The translations under genes and the position numbers were made by a program. This document shows positions 13,131 to 24,381 of a DNA stretch of 64,000 nt, one piece after another (positions within the stretch are counted from its first letter, which is position 1; each line of letters begins with the position of its first letter). The stretch comes from Phialocephala subalpina (taxonomy: Eukaryota; Ascomycota; Leotiomycetes; Helotiales; Mollisiaceae), in contig FJOG01000062.1 of the NCBI GenBank assembly GCA_900073065.1, positions 169,808-233,807 of the forward strand. The letters run 5' to 3'. Below the pieces are notes generated by a model that made no database searches, was not told the DNA's origin, and saw only the letters and a program-made list of their open reading frames with translations.

Positions 13131-14741
13131 ATCCTCGTTTTCTCTCCCTAGTTAGATTTACAAACTTAACAATCAATTCTTTACTTATAGACTAATATTT
13201 TATACTCGTAATATAATAATATAATTAATTCAAAAAACGTAAAAACAAGGAAAAAAATTCGATTCTAATTATTTATTTAGAATTTAAAGTAAAAAAATAA
13301 AAGAAAATGAAATCAATAATATTATATATAATTATAATAAGTATTTCAAGCCTTTAAATTTAAAATAAAGTTCTCGTATTGAATTATTTAATTATATCTT
13401 ATTAAATTTATAATATAATTTTTTTTTTCTTTTTAAATTTTTTTTATATAATATATTAAAATATTTTAATTAAAAAAGAATTTAATATAAAATTATAAAA
13501 TAAGAACAAATTATAATAATTTTATTATTTTATTATAAAATATATTAATATTAAGAATAATAAATCGATTATAATATAATAAATATTTATTTATATTAAA
13601 ATTATAAAAAATTTAATAATTTAATTAATATATAATAATGAAATAAAAATTAATAAATTAAATTTATTAATATAAAATAATTCAAATTTTTATAATTAAT
13701 ATAAATAATAATTTAATTTTAAATTCTTTTATATTTTTTATAATAAANNNNNNNNNNNNNNNNNNNNNNNNNNNNNNNNNNNNNNNNNNNNNNNNNNNNN
13801 NNNNNNNNNNNNNNNNNNNNNNNNNNNNNNNNNNNNNNNNNNNNNNNNNNNNNNNNNNNNNNNNNNNNNNNNNNNNNNNNNNNNNNNNNNNNNNNNNNNN
13901 NNNNNNNNNNNNNNNNNNNNNNNNNNNNNNNNNNNNNNNNNNNNNNNNNNNNNNNNNNNNNNNNNNNNNNNNNNNNNNNNNNNNNNNNNNNNNNNNNNNN
14001 NNNNNNNNNNNNNNNNNNNNNNNNNNNNNNNNNNNNNNNNNNNNNNNNNNNNNNNNNNNNNNNNNNNNNNNNNNNNNNNNNNNNNNNNNNNNNNNNNNNN
14101 NNNNNNNNNNNNNNNNNNNNNNNNNNNNNNNNNNNNNNNNNNNAAAATATTCAAAATTTCAAATAATATATTATTTATATATTATTAATATATAAAAGAA
14201 TTATTAATTAAATCGAATAAAAATATTAATTTCTTATTATTAAAATATATTTATATTTAATAATTAAAATAATTATTATTTATTTTTCAATAAAAAGAAA
14301 TTAATTAAATTTAATAAAGTTTTTTACTAAAATTTTTATAAATTTTTTTAATATTCTTTGATTTTTTTATATATATTTATATAATTTAATTTATAAAAAA
14401 AAATATATATTTAATTGAAATATTTTTTATTTATTATAAATTTAAAATATAAACCTTTTTTTATAATTAATATTATTTTAAATATTTTGTAATTAAATCT
14501 TATAATTTTTATTTAATTTTTATTTAAATATAATTAAAAGTATTTTTATATTATTTAAAATTAATAATAAATATAATTATTTATTTTAATATTAAGAAAA
14601 ACTTTAAAAGAAATATTAATTCTATTAAAAAATAATAATATAAAAAATATAATAAGTATTTATTATTTAAAAGAAAATTAAATTAAAAATTAAATAATTA
14701 ATTATTAAATTTAAAAAAAGAAATTTCTTTAAATATAAAAG
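13131..14741. repeat. AT-rich RIP-type block with assembly gap
   Basis: Extremely AT-rich, without usable reading frames. Positions 13748-14143 are 396 N, an assembly gap of unknown true size inside the repeat. The right edge grades directly into the mutated acyl-CoA synthetase remnant, so the edge may be the RIP-destroyed remainder of that gene. Confidence 0.7.
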
Positions 14742-15260
<519 letters not shown>

Positions 15261-15335
15261 GCACGTTATGGAGAAGAGGAAGGGTCGGAAGTCTTCTACA
15301 AAGCGCTCACGACTTGCCAAAGGGTCTGACAAAAT

Positions 15336-16282
15336 CAGGCTGTCCAATAAGTCAGTTGACTGATCAGTCAACTGATCAGTCGTCAGTTAAAGCCAATCAG
15401 TTGACCATTTTAAATTAGATCAGCCAATAAGCTAGCTAGTTACTCAACTGATCAGTAACTTATCAGTTCAGATAATTAGATTTTGTGATTTTGGAGTGCT
15501 TTTTAGTGGGGAAATGGTCATTTTTGGGGTAAGTTTTTAGTGTTTTAGTGAGGATTTCGGATCGGAAAAACGTAATGGAAGGCTTCTAATTGGTTTAAAA
15601 CCTTAATCTCGTGACTTGGAATGCAACTTTTCTATCGTGCAACGCGTCTTAAATCAATTAGCACTCTTTATTATCATTAACTATCACTTAAATCATGTCT
15701 TCTAGAGGCCCTACACTTTTAAAATTGCAGCAGATTATCGAAGAATCATCTGCAACACCAAATACTCTCCCTCTTATCAATGCTTTTACGGTTTTAGGGC
15801 AGCCAAAGGCTACACCGCTCCCTTCTTCACGTCGCGACCGATATCAGCGACCACCGCTAGCATATAAAAATAACTACAATCCTAACCTCCTTCCCAATCT
15901 CGATAAATCTATCGATTACTCGCCTTTTATCCTTGGAGACCCTTTGTTCGATGATAGGCCTATCCACGCCCCTAGCCTACGGAGACATTACACAATAGCT
16001 GGTGCTTCCCCTCGAGACACGAAACATTGGGTTTGGCGCCTTGGATACCGTCTTATTTATGAGAGAGGGAATAACAAGCTACTTACATAATATTGCAAGT
16101 TGTGTATACTATTTCATACTATAAATTTAGATATATAAAATTTTATATCTTCACCTCCAATTGATCAGTCAACTGATTAGTTGATCATGTTAAGCCAATC
16201 AGTTGGGCCTATTGAGACCCGTCAATCAGTTGATGGTTTACGTTCAACTGATGACTGACTGACTGACTTATTGGACAGACTG
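15336..16282 (+). mobile_element. Non-autonomous hAT-type DNA transposon (947 bp)
   Basis: Terminal inverted repeats are CAGGCTGTCCAATAAGTCAG on the left and, read inverted from the right end, CAGTCTGTCCAATAAGTCAG. They match at 19 of 20 positions and start with the CAG typical of hAT ends. Subterminal regions carry many copies of TCAGTTGA / TGATCAGT on both sides, as expected for hAT transposase binding sites. The interior holds one ORF (15695-16090) resembling the N-terminus of a hAT transposase and no catalytic region. The element is therefore internally deleted and would need a transposase from elsewhere. Confidence 0.87.
15695..16150 (+). pseudogene. hAT transposase N-terminal fragment with broken BED finger
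   Basis: The 131-codon ORF (15695-16090) is proline-rich and ends KHWVWRLGYRLIYERGNNKLLT, followed by TAA. Reading through the stop gives YCKLC. A WxW...G segment followed by a CxxC pair is the arrangement of BED zinc fingers at the N-terminus of fungal hAT transposases. The stop therefore falls just before the first zinc ligands; CAA to TAA (a CpA to TpA change, as made by RIP) would explain it. The dimerisation and DDE regions are absent because the element is only 947 bp. The BED assignment is my inference from motif spacing. Confidence 0.6.
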
Positions 16283-16290
16283 GACAAAAT

Positions 16291-16940
16291 TACCGATACA
16301 TTACGTGTCAATAGTTTGACTGCGGATATTCGTGATCCGATATTGCTGGCGCATCGCTCGGGACTGCCATGCCACTTTCACCGAGTTCCCGACCTCTGAT
16401 TCTGCTGGTATCCCCGTGGTTGCTAAAAAAAAAAACTACAGAGAATGCTTATCGTCCAGAGAAACCTGGTTCTTGATTGCTTTGAAGAAGCTGAACAATT
16501 GCCGGCTCCTTAAGCAGCTTCGACTTGATGAGTCAGTCTGCAAGCTCCGTTAACTCCAATGCTAACGATAACTGTTTTGCAGTATTTGTCTCTACTCAAA
16601 CTTCCAGACGAAATCTCCTCGCCTCGAACTCTGCCTTCGGCAGCATCGGTTCTCCCACAATCAGACGAATTCATTTACTTTTGTAGCAATCATTCATTCC
16701 ACGCTCTCGAACATCAAATCCGTAGAATCGAACCTTTCCAGGACTATGCTGCAAGTTTTGCCGATAATACCAGGACGTCCTTATATCAGTAGAACCAACA
16801 AGTCTCCTTCTTTTAGTGGTCAAGACTTTGATCCTGCACGGAGAGCCGGTCGCGATATCCATCTCGAGCAGGACTATGGTTAATGCGGCCCAGTTCCGAA
16901 AGATCAACCCCAACTGCGCCAGGCCAGGCATTATCGGGGC
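16291..16940. other. Normal-composition remnant right of the hAT element
   Basis: It may carry the region upstream of the acyl-CoA synthetase remnant, since removing the hAT element joins it to 15327. I could not recognise any domain on either strand; ORFs reach only 70-86 codons and a run of 11 A lies near 16426. The right end stops sharply at AT-rich DNA. Confidence 0.4.
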
Positions 16941-17390
16941 TTTTATTAATATTTTAAATAATATAATAATTATTATATTTTAAAATAAATTATAAAATTA
17001 TTATTATTTAGAAAATGTAAATTCTTATTTCAAATTTAAATAAAATTTGAAAATAATATAATATATTGAAATTATAAAAATTAATAAGAAATTTAATTAT
17101 TTTTTTATTTAAAATTCTTATATAATTTTTCAAATTTAATAATATTATTAAAAAAATTTATTTTAAAAAATTTGATTAATTATATAATAAAATTATTTTA
17201 AAATTATATTATTTATTATTTATATTAATATATATATTAATTAATAAAAAAAATTTAAAATTTAAAATTATAATTTATAATATTAATTAGATTAATTAAA
17301 TAATTATTATAAAATAAATTATAATATATATTAATAATATAATAAATATTTTATATATTCAAACTAAAAAAAATAGGGAATATAAAGAAG
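16941..17390. repeat. AT-rich RIP-type block, no gene
   Basis: Nearly pure A/T over about 450 bp with sharp borders on both sides. No motif is recognised. Confidence 0.65.
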
Positions 17391-17973
17391 CCAAAGGTTT
17401 GACCATAGACCAATCGTATATAAGGCCAATGAAGCAACTAGGTTTGGGCCGCTTTGGAGATAATATAGGGTGACGCCATTTGCAAACACGATGAGTTGCT
17501 CGATTGATTGCGAGGAAGAAGGAGGATAACACGGGGAATATAAGCCGACAGACGAACGGATGCCTATGCAATTGCGTCTCCGAAGCATATTCCGACGATC
17601 ACTTCTCATTAAACCCCTAATTGTCATACCTTGGTGTCTGCCAACGGAAATATGTTGCTGTTTATGGAAGCTCCTAATCTCCTAGCTCTACCAACTCAGA
17701 TAATTCCTGTCCTGCAACAGTGGGAGACCGCCCACCATCTTACGCATTCCAACCCAGCCGGAGAACGGCACAGGCCTTATCTCGCGGAGTCCTGCCCGGA
17801 TTCCGTGATTGGATGTTCCGACTGTGGGGAAGCATAGACGAATGCGTCTTTCAATGGCGGCATTTCGAACGCGGATTAAGATCGAAAGCGCCGTGTATTG
17901 ACCTTTCTTTCGCTTGCTGGATCGTTACACACTTCTCATTATTTCCCTCCCTTGATCCTCGTGTCTTATTGCA
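17391..17973. other. Upstream region of the MFS transporter
   Basis: Normal composition between the AT-rich block and the MFS start codon. No gene with recognisable features is seen; it presumably holds the promoter. Confidence 0.4.
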
Positions 17974-19815
17974 ATGAACGAGAATCCTGGGGCTAAACTT
18001 GTCGAAGCCAAATTGCACGAATTCCGGAAGATGAACGACGCTGGGAGTGCTGATGGTCATGCTATGGCCGCCAGCGATCCAAAAATCCAACGCGAGCCGA
18101 CCGAGCAGATGTATGACCACGATGGGAAAGACGCCGCTTCGTTAAGTCACACCAATGCACCTGCAACCGCAGATGGATCCGGCAGCCATGATGTGGAGGC
18201 AGAAAGTAGAATCGAGTATCTAGTAGGTTGGGCTTCTGCTCCAGACTTTCATTCACTGACTCACGTAGGTGGCATGGCAAGACGAAGCGTCAGATCCAGG
18301 AAACCCGAAGAACTGGGCTATGAGGAGGAAAGCGAAAGCCCTGGTTGGAATGTCCATGTTCGTCTTCATCAGTGTCTTTGCGGTGAGCCTGATCGCGCCG
18401 GCGCTACCCGCCATCTCCTCGGAGCTGCACATCGAGCAGCCGGCGGTGCAAGAGATGGTGCTCTCCATCTTCCTCCTGAGTTTTGCCTTCGGGCCTCTGG
18501 TTGCGAGCCCACTCTCAGAGACGTTCGGCCGCATGAGAGTGATACAGTCCTGGAATCTGTTGTATACCGTCTTCAATGCAGTATGCGGCGCGTCGCAATC
18601 CAAAGAAGCACTCATTGTTTTGCGATTCATCTCTGGATTTTTCGCTAGTGCTACGTTAGGAGTAAGTCGGTCGCCATCCTTGGGATGGCAAATACTAACA
18701 GTTTCAGATTGGTGGCGGAACTATCAGCGACCTATTCCGATCGAAGGATCGTGGTAAAGGCGTCGCTATATACAGCTGGTGCTCGGTGGCCGGTCCGCTC
18801 TTCGGCGTCATCCTTGGTGGTTTCATCGCCAAGTACACAACCTGGCGCTGGGCTTTCTTTTCGACTTCCATTCTCAGCGCATGCATCCAGTTGATCGGCC
18901 TCTACATGCTAGAAGAGACGTACCCTCCCCTGTTACTCCGCAGAAGAAAGTGGACCATTATCAAGGAGACGGGCGACACCAGATACTATACGCATGACGA
19001 CCATCTCGACCACGTCACGGCTCGTGTGCTTTCCCAAAACCTAGTTCGACCTTTCAAGCTCTTAATGACACAGCCTATTGTTCAAGTCATGGCTTTGTAC
19101 AATGCATTTCTGTACGGCAATACTTACATCTTCTTCGCGAACTTCGTCAACATTTTCACAGATCGTTATCATCAAAGTGTTCAGATTGCTGGGCTCAACT
19201 ATGTCTCCATTGCCACCAGTTCCTGCCTGGCCACAGTAATATACAGCATGACCATCGATCGCATATACCGAGCCTTGTCGAACTGGAACGGTGGGCAAGG
19301 GAAGCCAGAATTCCGGATTCCCGTCATGGCACCAGGCACTCTTCTCCTCGGCATCGGCCTGTTTTGGTATGGCTGGTCAGCCGAGGCTGTCCTCCACTGG
19401 ATCATGCCGAACATCGGCTGTGGCCTCTTTGTGGCAGGGGCAACGGTATGCACGAGCTCGGTGAACGCGTACATCGTCGACACGTACGGGCAGTACTCTG
19501 CTAGTGCTATAGCAGCGATATCGATTCTGAGATGTCTAGCTGGGTTTACATTCCCAATGTTTGCTCCCTATATGTTGGTCTCACTGCACTGAAAATGCGG
19601 CCGTAGCTAACAAGTCCAATAGGTACGGCAGACTCGGTTATGGCTGGGCCGCTACTGTCCTCGGGTTTATCGCGCTGAGTATCGGGTTCCCAGTCCTTGG
19701 GCTGTTGTGGAAGTTCGGCTTGTACTTGAGACAGAGGAGTCCGTATTCAAGTGCTGAGAAAGCCCCTGAGACCAGGCACGTTGGAGCGATCTTAGCCTCA
19801 AACAGCACATGCTAA
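17974..19815 (+). CDS. MFS multidrug-type transporter (DHA1 family)
   Basis: Four exons are phase-consistent: 17974-18222, 18269-18661, 18708-19573 and 19623-19815. They give 566 residues with 12 predicted helices. A polar N-terminus of about 90 residues is followed by the DHA1 landmark DPGNPKNW and the first helix. SETFGRMRV falls at the A-motif position, and RSKDRGKGVAIYSWCSVAGPLFGVILGG at the loop 4-5 / motif C position. The end has the family's APYMYGRLGYGWAA junction. This junction requires a GTTGGT donor at 19574, which restores the frame exactly. Relatives export drugs, polyamines or toxins by proton antiport at the plasma membrane; the substrate here is unknown. The stop codon TAA overlaps the left end of a Fot1/pogo element: TA is the duplicated target and the last A is transposon DNA. 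The coding region itself looks intact. Confidence 0.9.
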
Positions 19816-21657
19816 GGTCCCCCCCCCCCCCCCCCCTTCCGGCCACCCCCTGCTTCCGGCCACCTCGCTTAGCTCACCGCTCCCACATACTTTCGCACTT
19901 TAAATTCTTATTTCTTAATAACTTTTTAATAAATTATCTCTAAAATTTGCAGACGCCGAGAACCAACGATAAAGCACTTATATACCGAAGATGACGTTTA
20001 GAGAGCCTTAAAGGAAATCGCAAATGGGAAATCCGTGCGCAAAGCTAGTCTCGATTATAGGGTCCCTAGGAGCACGCTTTAAGACAGGACTTATGGCCAC
20101 GTTTCTTAAAAAGAAGCCCAAGAACCTACTTAAAGGCTTTCTCTGGTTCAGGAACAACGACTCACAGACTGGGTTTTAACTCAGGAGGCCCTAGGCCAAA
20201 GCGCTACACATATACAAATCAGAGCTTTTGCGGGGCGCATTTTGACTGTCAGAAAGGACGCAATACCACTTGGAAAACGATAGATAGTTAGCTTTATCAG
20301 ACGGAATCCTATTCTTAAGACTAAGAGGCAATTCCGGATTAATTCTACGCGTGTTAATAGTATTATATCCGATATAATTAAAGTATAGTTCCAAAAATTG
20401 GAAATACTAGCTATTAAAGCTATTAAACTTGAAAACCGTTAGAATATGGACAAAGCTGGGATCATAGAAGGCCAAAGAGAAAATGGATTAGTGGTTAAGA
20501 GTGCTCAGAAACGCTTCGTTCAAAAGAAATAGCCTAGTTCTAAAGTTTGGATATCTTTCATCGAGTGTATCTCTACTATAGTGATAGCACTACTTCTATT
20601 GGTGATGTTTAAGGGCAAATTAGTATAGTAGCAATAGTTTCCTATGGGATTAAAAAGTTTTAAGAGTTAGAAGTTTACTGTAACCGAAAACGGCTAGACA
20701 TCTAATGCTACTACTTTGGAATAGTTGTAAAAAGTGTTTATTCCCCAGATAGCTCCACGTGACCCATCGGAGGCTCGACTACTTATTCTAGATGGCCACG
20801 GAAGCCATGAGACAACGGAATTTATGTAGGAGTACTATTCGAATAATATTTACCTTTTGTTTTTACTTGCACACACTTCATATGTACTCTAACCACTTGA
20901 TTTATTAATCTTTTCTCCTTTAAAGTAAGCCTACCGAAAACAACTTAGTTTCTTGTCTCTTTTGACTAATTCTATACCTCTAAGAAAGCGAAACTTCTTG
21001 ATTTGCTACTAAAAAGCTCGAATAAGCAGTCTAACGGCATCTAATATTAAGGTAGGGTAGTATGCCTTAGGATTATGGCCAGTCCGTATATCTAAACCTT
21101 TAATGAACCGATTATTACTTGAGAATAATAATCTTTCAACCGAGGAAACTTCAAAAACTTCAAGAAAAGAATTAGGACTTAATTGGAACTTAGATGGGTC
21201 CGCTATTACTTAGGTGACTCCTTAAAAGAGTAAAGATATAAGAAAACAAGCTCACCAGATTATGGAACTTGGGGATATTAATAGTTTAACGCGCAAAGTA
21301 CTTTTTCAGAAGATTACAAAAGGCTTAAATGAAAAGGATTTTGTTATTGCCCAACATAAGCATCGAATTCAACAACTAGAAGCTAAAGTAGAGCAATTAA
21401 AGCCTAGGAAACGGCGCAAGGTGTAAACTAGTCTAAATTCCAAGTTTGTAGGGATTAGAGCTATTAGAAAAGCTCAAATTGCAGTTAGAGACCGCCAAAT
21501 TGAGGCAGAAGACTCTAATGTATCTACAGATAGTGAGTCTACATTATCTTGTATAGAGCCAGAAGAATAAAAAAGTTATAGTGGTTCAAAGTAGAGTGGT
21601 AGGAAATAAGCGAGGTGGCCGGAAGCAGGGGGTGGCCGGAAGGGGGGGGGGGGACCT
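19815..21657 (+). mobile_element. Fot1/pogo-type DNA transposon inserted at a stop codon
   Basis: A 1,843-bp element is bounded by TA target duplications (19813-19814 and 21658-21659). Terminal inverted repeats of about 55 bp begin AGGTCC and a C run, then TTCCGGCCACCCCCTGCTTC and a second CCGGCCACCTCGCTTA. The right end mirrors them with a shorter G run. The interior encodes a complete but stop-riddled pogo-family transposase on the plus strand. TA targeting, long TIRs and a single DDE transposase gene define the Fot1/pogo group of Tc1/mariner elements. Confidence 0.93.
19950..21570 (+). pseudogene. Fot1/pogo DDE transposase, inactivated by stops
   Basis: One frame gives an N-terminal helix-turn-helix (ALKEIANGKSVRKASLDYRV), a middle DDE domain with LILDGHGSH and then LLFLLAHTSYVL-stop-PLD, matching the family's HxSxxLQPLD. 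The C-terminus, in a shifted frame, is basic and coiled (KHRIQQLEAKVEQLKPRKRR), as in Fot1 proteins. About twenty in-frame stops interrupt it. Those at recognisable motifs are nearly all TAG where the family has Gln (CAG) or Trp (TGG). No protein is possible. The exact start is unclear because of the damage. Confidence 0.85.
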
Positions 21658-21659
21658 TA

Positions 21660-21989
21660 AGATCTAGAAATGACATGCGCCGTCAACAGACCTGAGAAAC
21701 GGTGGCTCGGCCAGTGTCATTTAGAGCTTAAACAGTCTATACCTTCGGCATGCGCGATTTAGAAAAACGCTAGTATTTCTTATTACTATACACAGTTTTA
21801 GATCTCGTGGCTCCCATTACAGCGACAATATGCTTCTGAGGCATCTCGAGTTAGTGAAAAGGTTGCAGTATCCCTTTCAATTATCTCTCTCGGGATTAAA
21901 GAAAAGTCGAATTTGTTGAATACCGCAGAAGTATTTGGAATTGATATGTCTGCAAAGTCAAATCAATCAGGTTTATACTCGCAGTTTGA
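21660..21989. other. Original 3' flank of the MFS gene
   Basis: Sequence to the right of the transposon is what followed the MFS coding region before insertion. Without the element the stop would still read TAA (TA plus A at 21660). No gene is seen. Confidence 0.5.
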
Positions 21990-22480
21990 CTAGGAGCCGA
22001 ACAACTATTACAATTAGCCGTTTGAGATCGATTTCCGTTAGGGTTCTTTTGAGAACTTCAAGTATTATCTTGATTGAATAGTAGCCTCCTCTATTATATT
22101 CTATTAGGATAATGCGAGATAAATCAATTAAATTAATCTTATTTAAATTATACAAAAGATTATTATTAATATAATAATATATATCGAGGAGATCTTCGAA
22201 TAAATTATATATATTTGATATTAATAAATAATAATAATTAGTTAAAATAAGAATTTAATATTATTTGAATAAAACTTAAATAAATTAATTAAAGATAATA
22301 TTTAAATTCTTGGAGATTTAATTAAAATTTAATATATAAAAAAAATAAAAGAATTATATAATATAAAATAAAAATAATAATTTTTTATTAATATTTTAAA
22401 TATCGAATTCAAGTTTATTAATTATAATATAAGGAGTATATAAGATAATTTGATTAGGGTTATAATTTGTATATATTCTT
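21990..22480. repeat. AT-rich RIP-type block, no gene
   Basis: AT-rich stretch with only short chance ORFs and a gradual return to normal composition at 22480-22700. No motif is recognised. Confidence 0.55.
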
Positions 22481-22810
22481 AGCGATTATTTAAGACTTCC
22501 TATTTGATCAAAGTTTGATTCCAGGATAGGATTAAGGTAATATTTGATGTAACAAATCTTCTTGAGTTCAATTATTGATTCAAAGCGAAAGGTTCCCCGA
22601 TTATAAGTATACAACCAACGGTTTTCAGAGTGATATTTGCTGAAACCAGTGGATAAGTTCTGAGATCTCAAGTCGATGAATGCGATCTGTCATTCTTTTC
22701 ACCATGGCAAGATTCGCCACAATTCACAATTTGTCAAACGAATGTGGTATTCAAAATAACACTGGTTTATCTCGTGCGACGATGCTTCCAGTACCATTCT
22801 CCCAATCATC

Positions 22811-23142
22811 CTAAACACAAGCAGTGCAAATAGCTGCCGCAGCGCTCGAGACCTCCAACGCAGTCACAAGCCCGCAGGCACTAATGACACAGTCCAAAGC
22901 AGAGGCTTCAATCGCTGACGATGCACTGCTGGAGCATTGGCAAGCATAGTTCGTGGCTGCACAGCCGACTGCTGAGGCTGCGGAGGTGATGCAAGCAACC
23001 TTTCATATCGTCAGCTTAAGTTCTACTGTCCGAATGAGGAACGTACACCGCAAGTAGGGATCGCAGCTGTAGCCGTGCAGGTTGTTTGAGCAGACGCGAT
23101 TGCTGCGCCGCTGAGAGTAAGAGCAAGATGGATGAACTTCAT
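22811..23142 (-). CDS. Small secreted CFEM protein
   Basis: Two exons (23047-23142 and 22811-22999) are joined by a 47-nt intron with GTACGT donor and AAAG acceptor, giving 94 residues. Residues 1-18 form a signal peptide. The mature protein is a minimal CFEM domain with eight cysteines at 31, 35, 45, 52, 54, 69, 74 and 90. It has the family's PxC, GCAATNYACQC and LDCVISAC patterns, plus two extra cysteines at 22 and 93 that could pair. The protein ends two residues after the last cysteine region, so there is no GPI-anchor signal and it should be released. CFEM proteins take part in haem uptake, adhesion or effector activity. At position 49, where haem-binding members carry Asp, this one has Asn. 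Confidence 0.88.
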
Positions 23143-23233
23143 GTTGATTTATTCGAATTTGTGAATATTAATTGACTTTTTAGAAGAATTGCTGGGTGCT
23201 TTGGAGTAAGATCAACACCTTGCCCACCCTCTA

Positions 23234-23241
23234 CTTTTATA
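23234..23241 (-). promoter_or_regulatory. TATA box of the CFEM protein gene
   Basis: TATAAAAG on the minus strand lies about 92 bp upstream of the start codon at 23142. The spacing suits a fungal core promoter with a short 5' leader. Confidence 0.55.
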
Positions 23242-23342
23242 GACAATTTCTAGCCTCGGCCAAAGCATGTGCAGCTCCCTTGAAACATATCATCTGCTCT
23301 TAAGAAACTTTAGTTCCGGGATTTGGTCCCCGTCTCGGCGGA

Positions 23343-23525
23343 TATTTGACTGTTAGATCGATCTTTGAGAGGCGCTACCCCAGATTTGAAATTTGCCGAT
23401 GCGGGGTGTGAGCAGGCCCTGCCGGAGATATTGACCGTTAGATCGACCTTTGAGAGGGGCTACCCCAGATTGAAATCTGCTGATGCGGGGTGTGAGCGGG
23501 CCCTGCCGGAGATATTGACTGTGTT
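23343..23525. repeat. Two tandem copies of an ~85-bp unit
   Basis: The unit from TTGAC(T/C)GTTAGATCGA to GCCCTGCCGGAGATA occurs at about 23347-23430 and 23432-23514, followed by a short third start at 23516. The copies differ at about a tenth of positions. It lies upstream of the CFEM gene and has no recognisable coding content. Confidence 0.75.
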
Positions 23526-24381
23526 GAGACATCCGCTGGACCTGCATTTGAGGTGCATCCGAGGCTCGTGTGGGGACGGGAGAATTAATTGGAAGAAATG
23601 GATTTTGGAGACATGTGAATCTAAGATTACTGTGAGGGTGCCGTAACCGTCACGTTGATGATTACACCCCAGACATCATGAACAATGTGCAAAAGGTGGT
23701 GTGGGAAGGTGTCTAATCTCCTGTGGCGCTGAACATCAACGCGCCGGCGATTGCAGGTGGTGTGACTTAGGGTGTACAATAGTTTGGTATAAGGAGTAAC
23801 CATATTCAATAGGCATTTGTCTAGAAACCTAAAGTTGACGTGAAGTCGGGAGTGTCCTGAGGCTAGCTGGACCAATGAATATCGATTTACTCTGCCGACT
23901 GAAGTTGAGCGGCAATTAAATACATCGAATCGCGTTGCTTGTATATGTTGAAACAGGAAGTTTTATGGCAGGCCTTGGATGCTCAAGTCGCACCTTGTCG
24001 ACTTCGACGGCTCATCATTTGTCGAGAAACAAAAGGAAAGGGGCTGAAATTGAATGTGACCAAGGTGGGTGCTACTCCTGTTGAGGACCTTGTTGAAAGA
24101 ACCATACAAAGTAAAGATCTTGATCGATGCTTTTGAAGTCAATGGATGGTATGCTGGGCCAATGTACACCTGCAATGTTTCCATATCCATATCAATATAT
24201 CAAGTGAGAATTGTCCCCAACGACTGGAAGTTCAACTCCACTTCATACGATGTCCTGCCCGTCATCACACATTTTCCTATTCCCTTGAAATATCCGACTA
24301 GCAAGTGAGTTCGCCCTCGGTGATTGTGTTCTTCCGCGCTCGACCAGGTGTACAGAGTACCGATGCGTATTCATGCCTAAA
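23526..24381. other. Intergenic DNA, no recognised gene
   Basis: Normal composition. ORFs of 65-91 codons overlap each other on both strands without recognisable features. Confidence 0.4.

Larger units (their letters stand above)
15328..16290. repeat. 8-bp target duplication GACAAAAT flanking hAT element
   Basis: GACAAAAT occurs at 15328-15335 and again at 16283-16290, directly outside the two terminal inverted repeats. An 8-bp duplication is the hallmark of hAT transposition. Its perfection suggests the insertion is younger than the decay of the acyl-CoA synthetase beside it. Confidence 0.9.

Noticed and set aside
13738..14154. ORF spanning the run of N
   Set aside because: It is an artefact of the assembly gap; only a few real codons exist at its ends.
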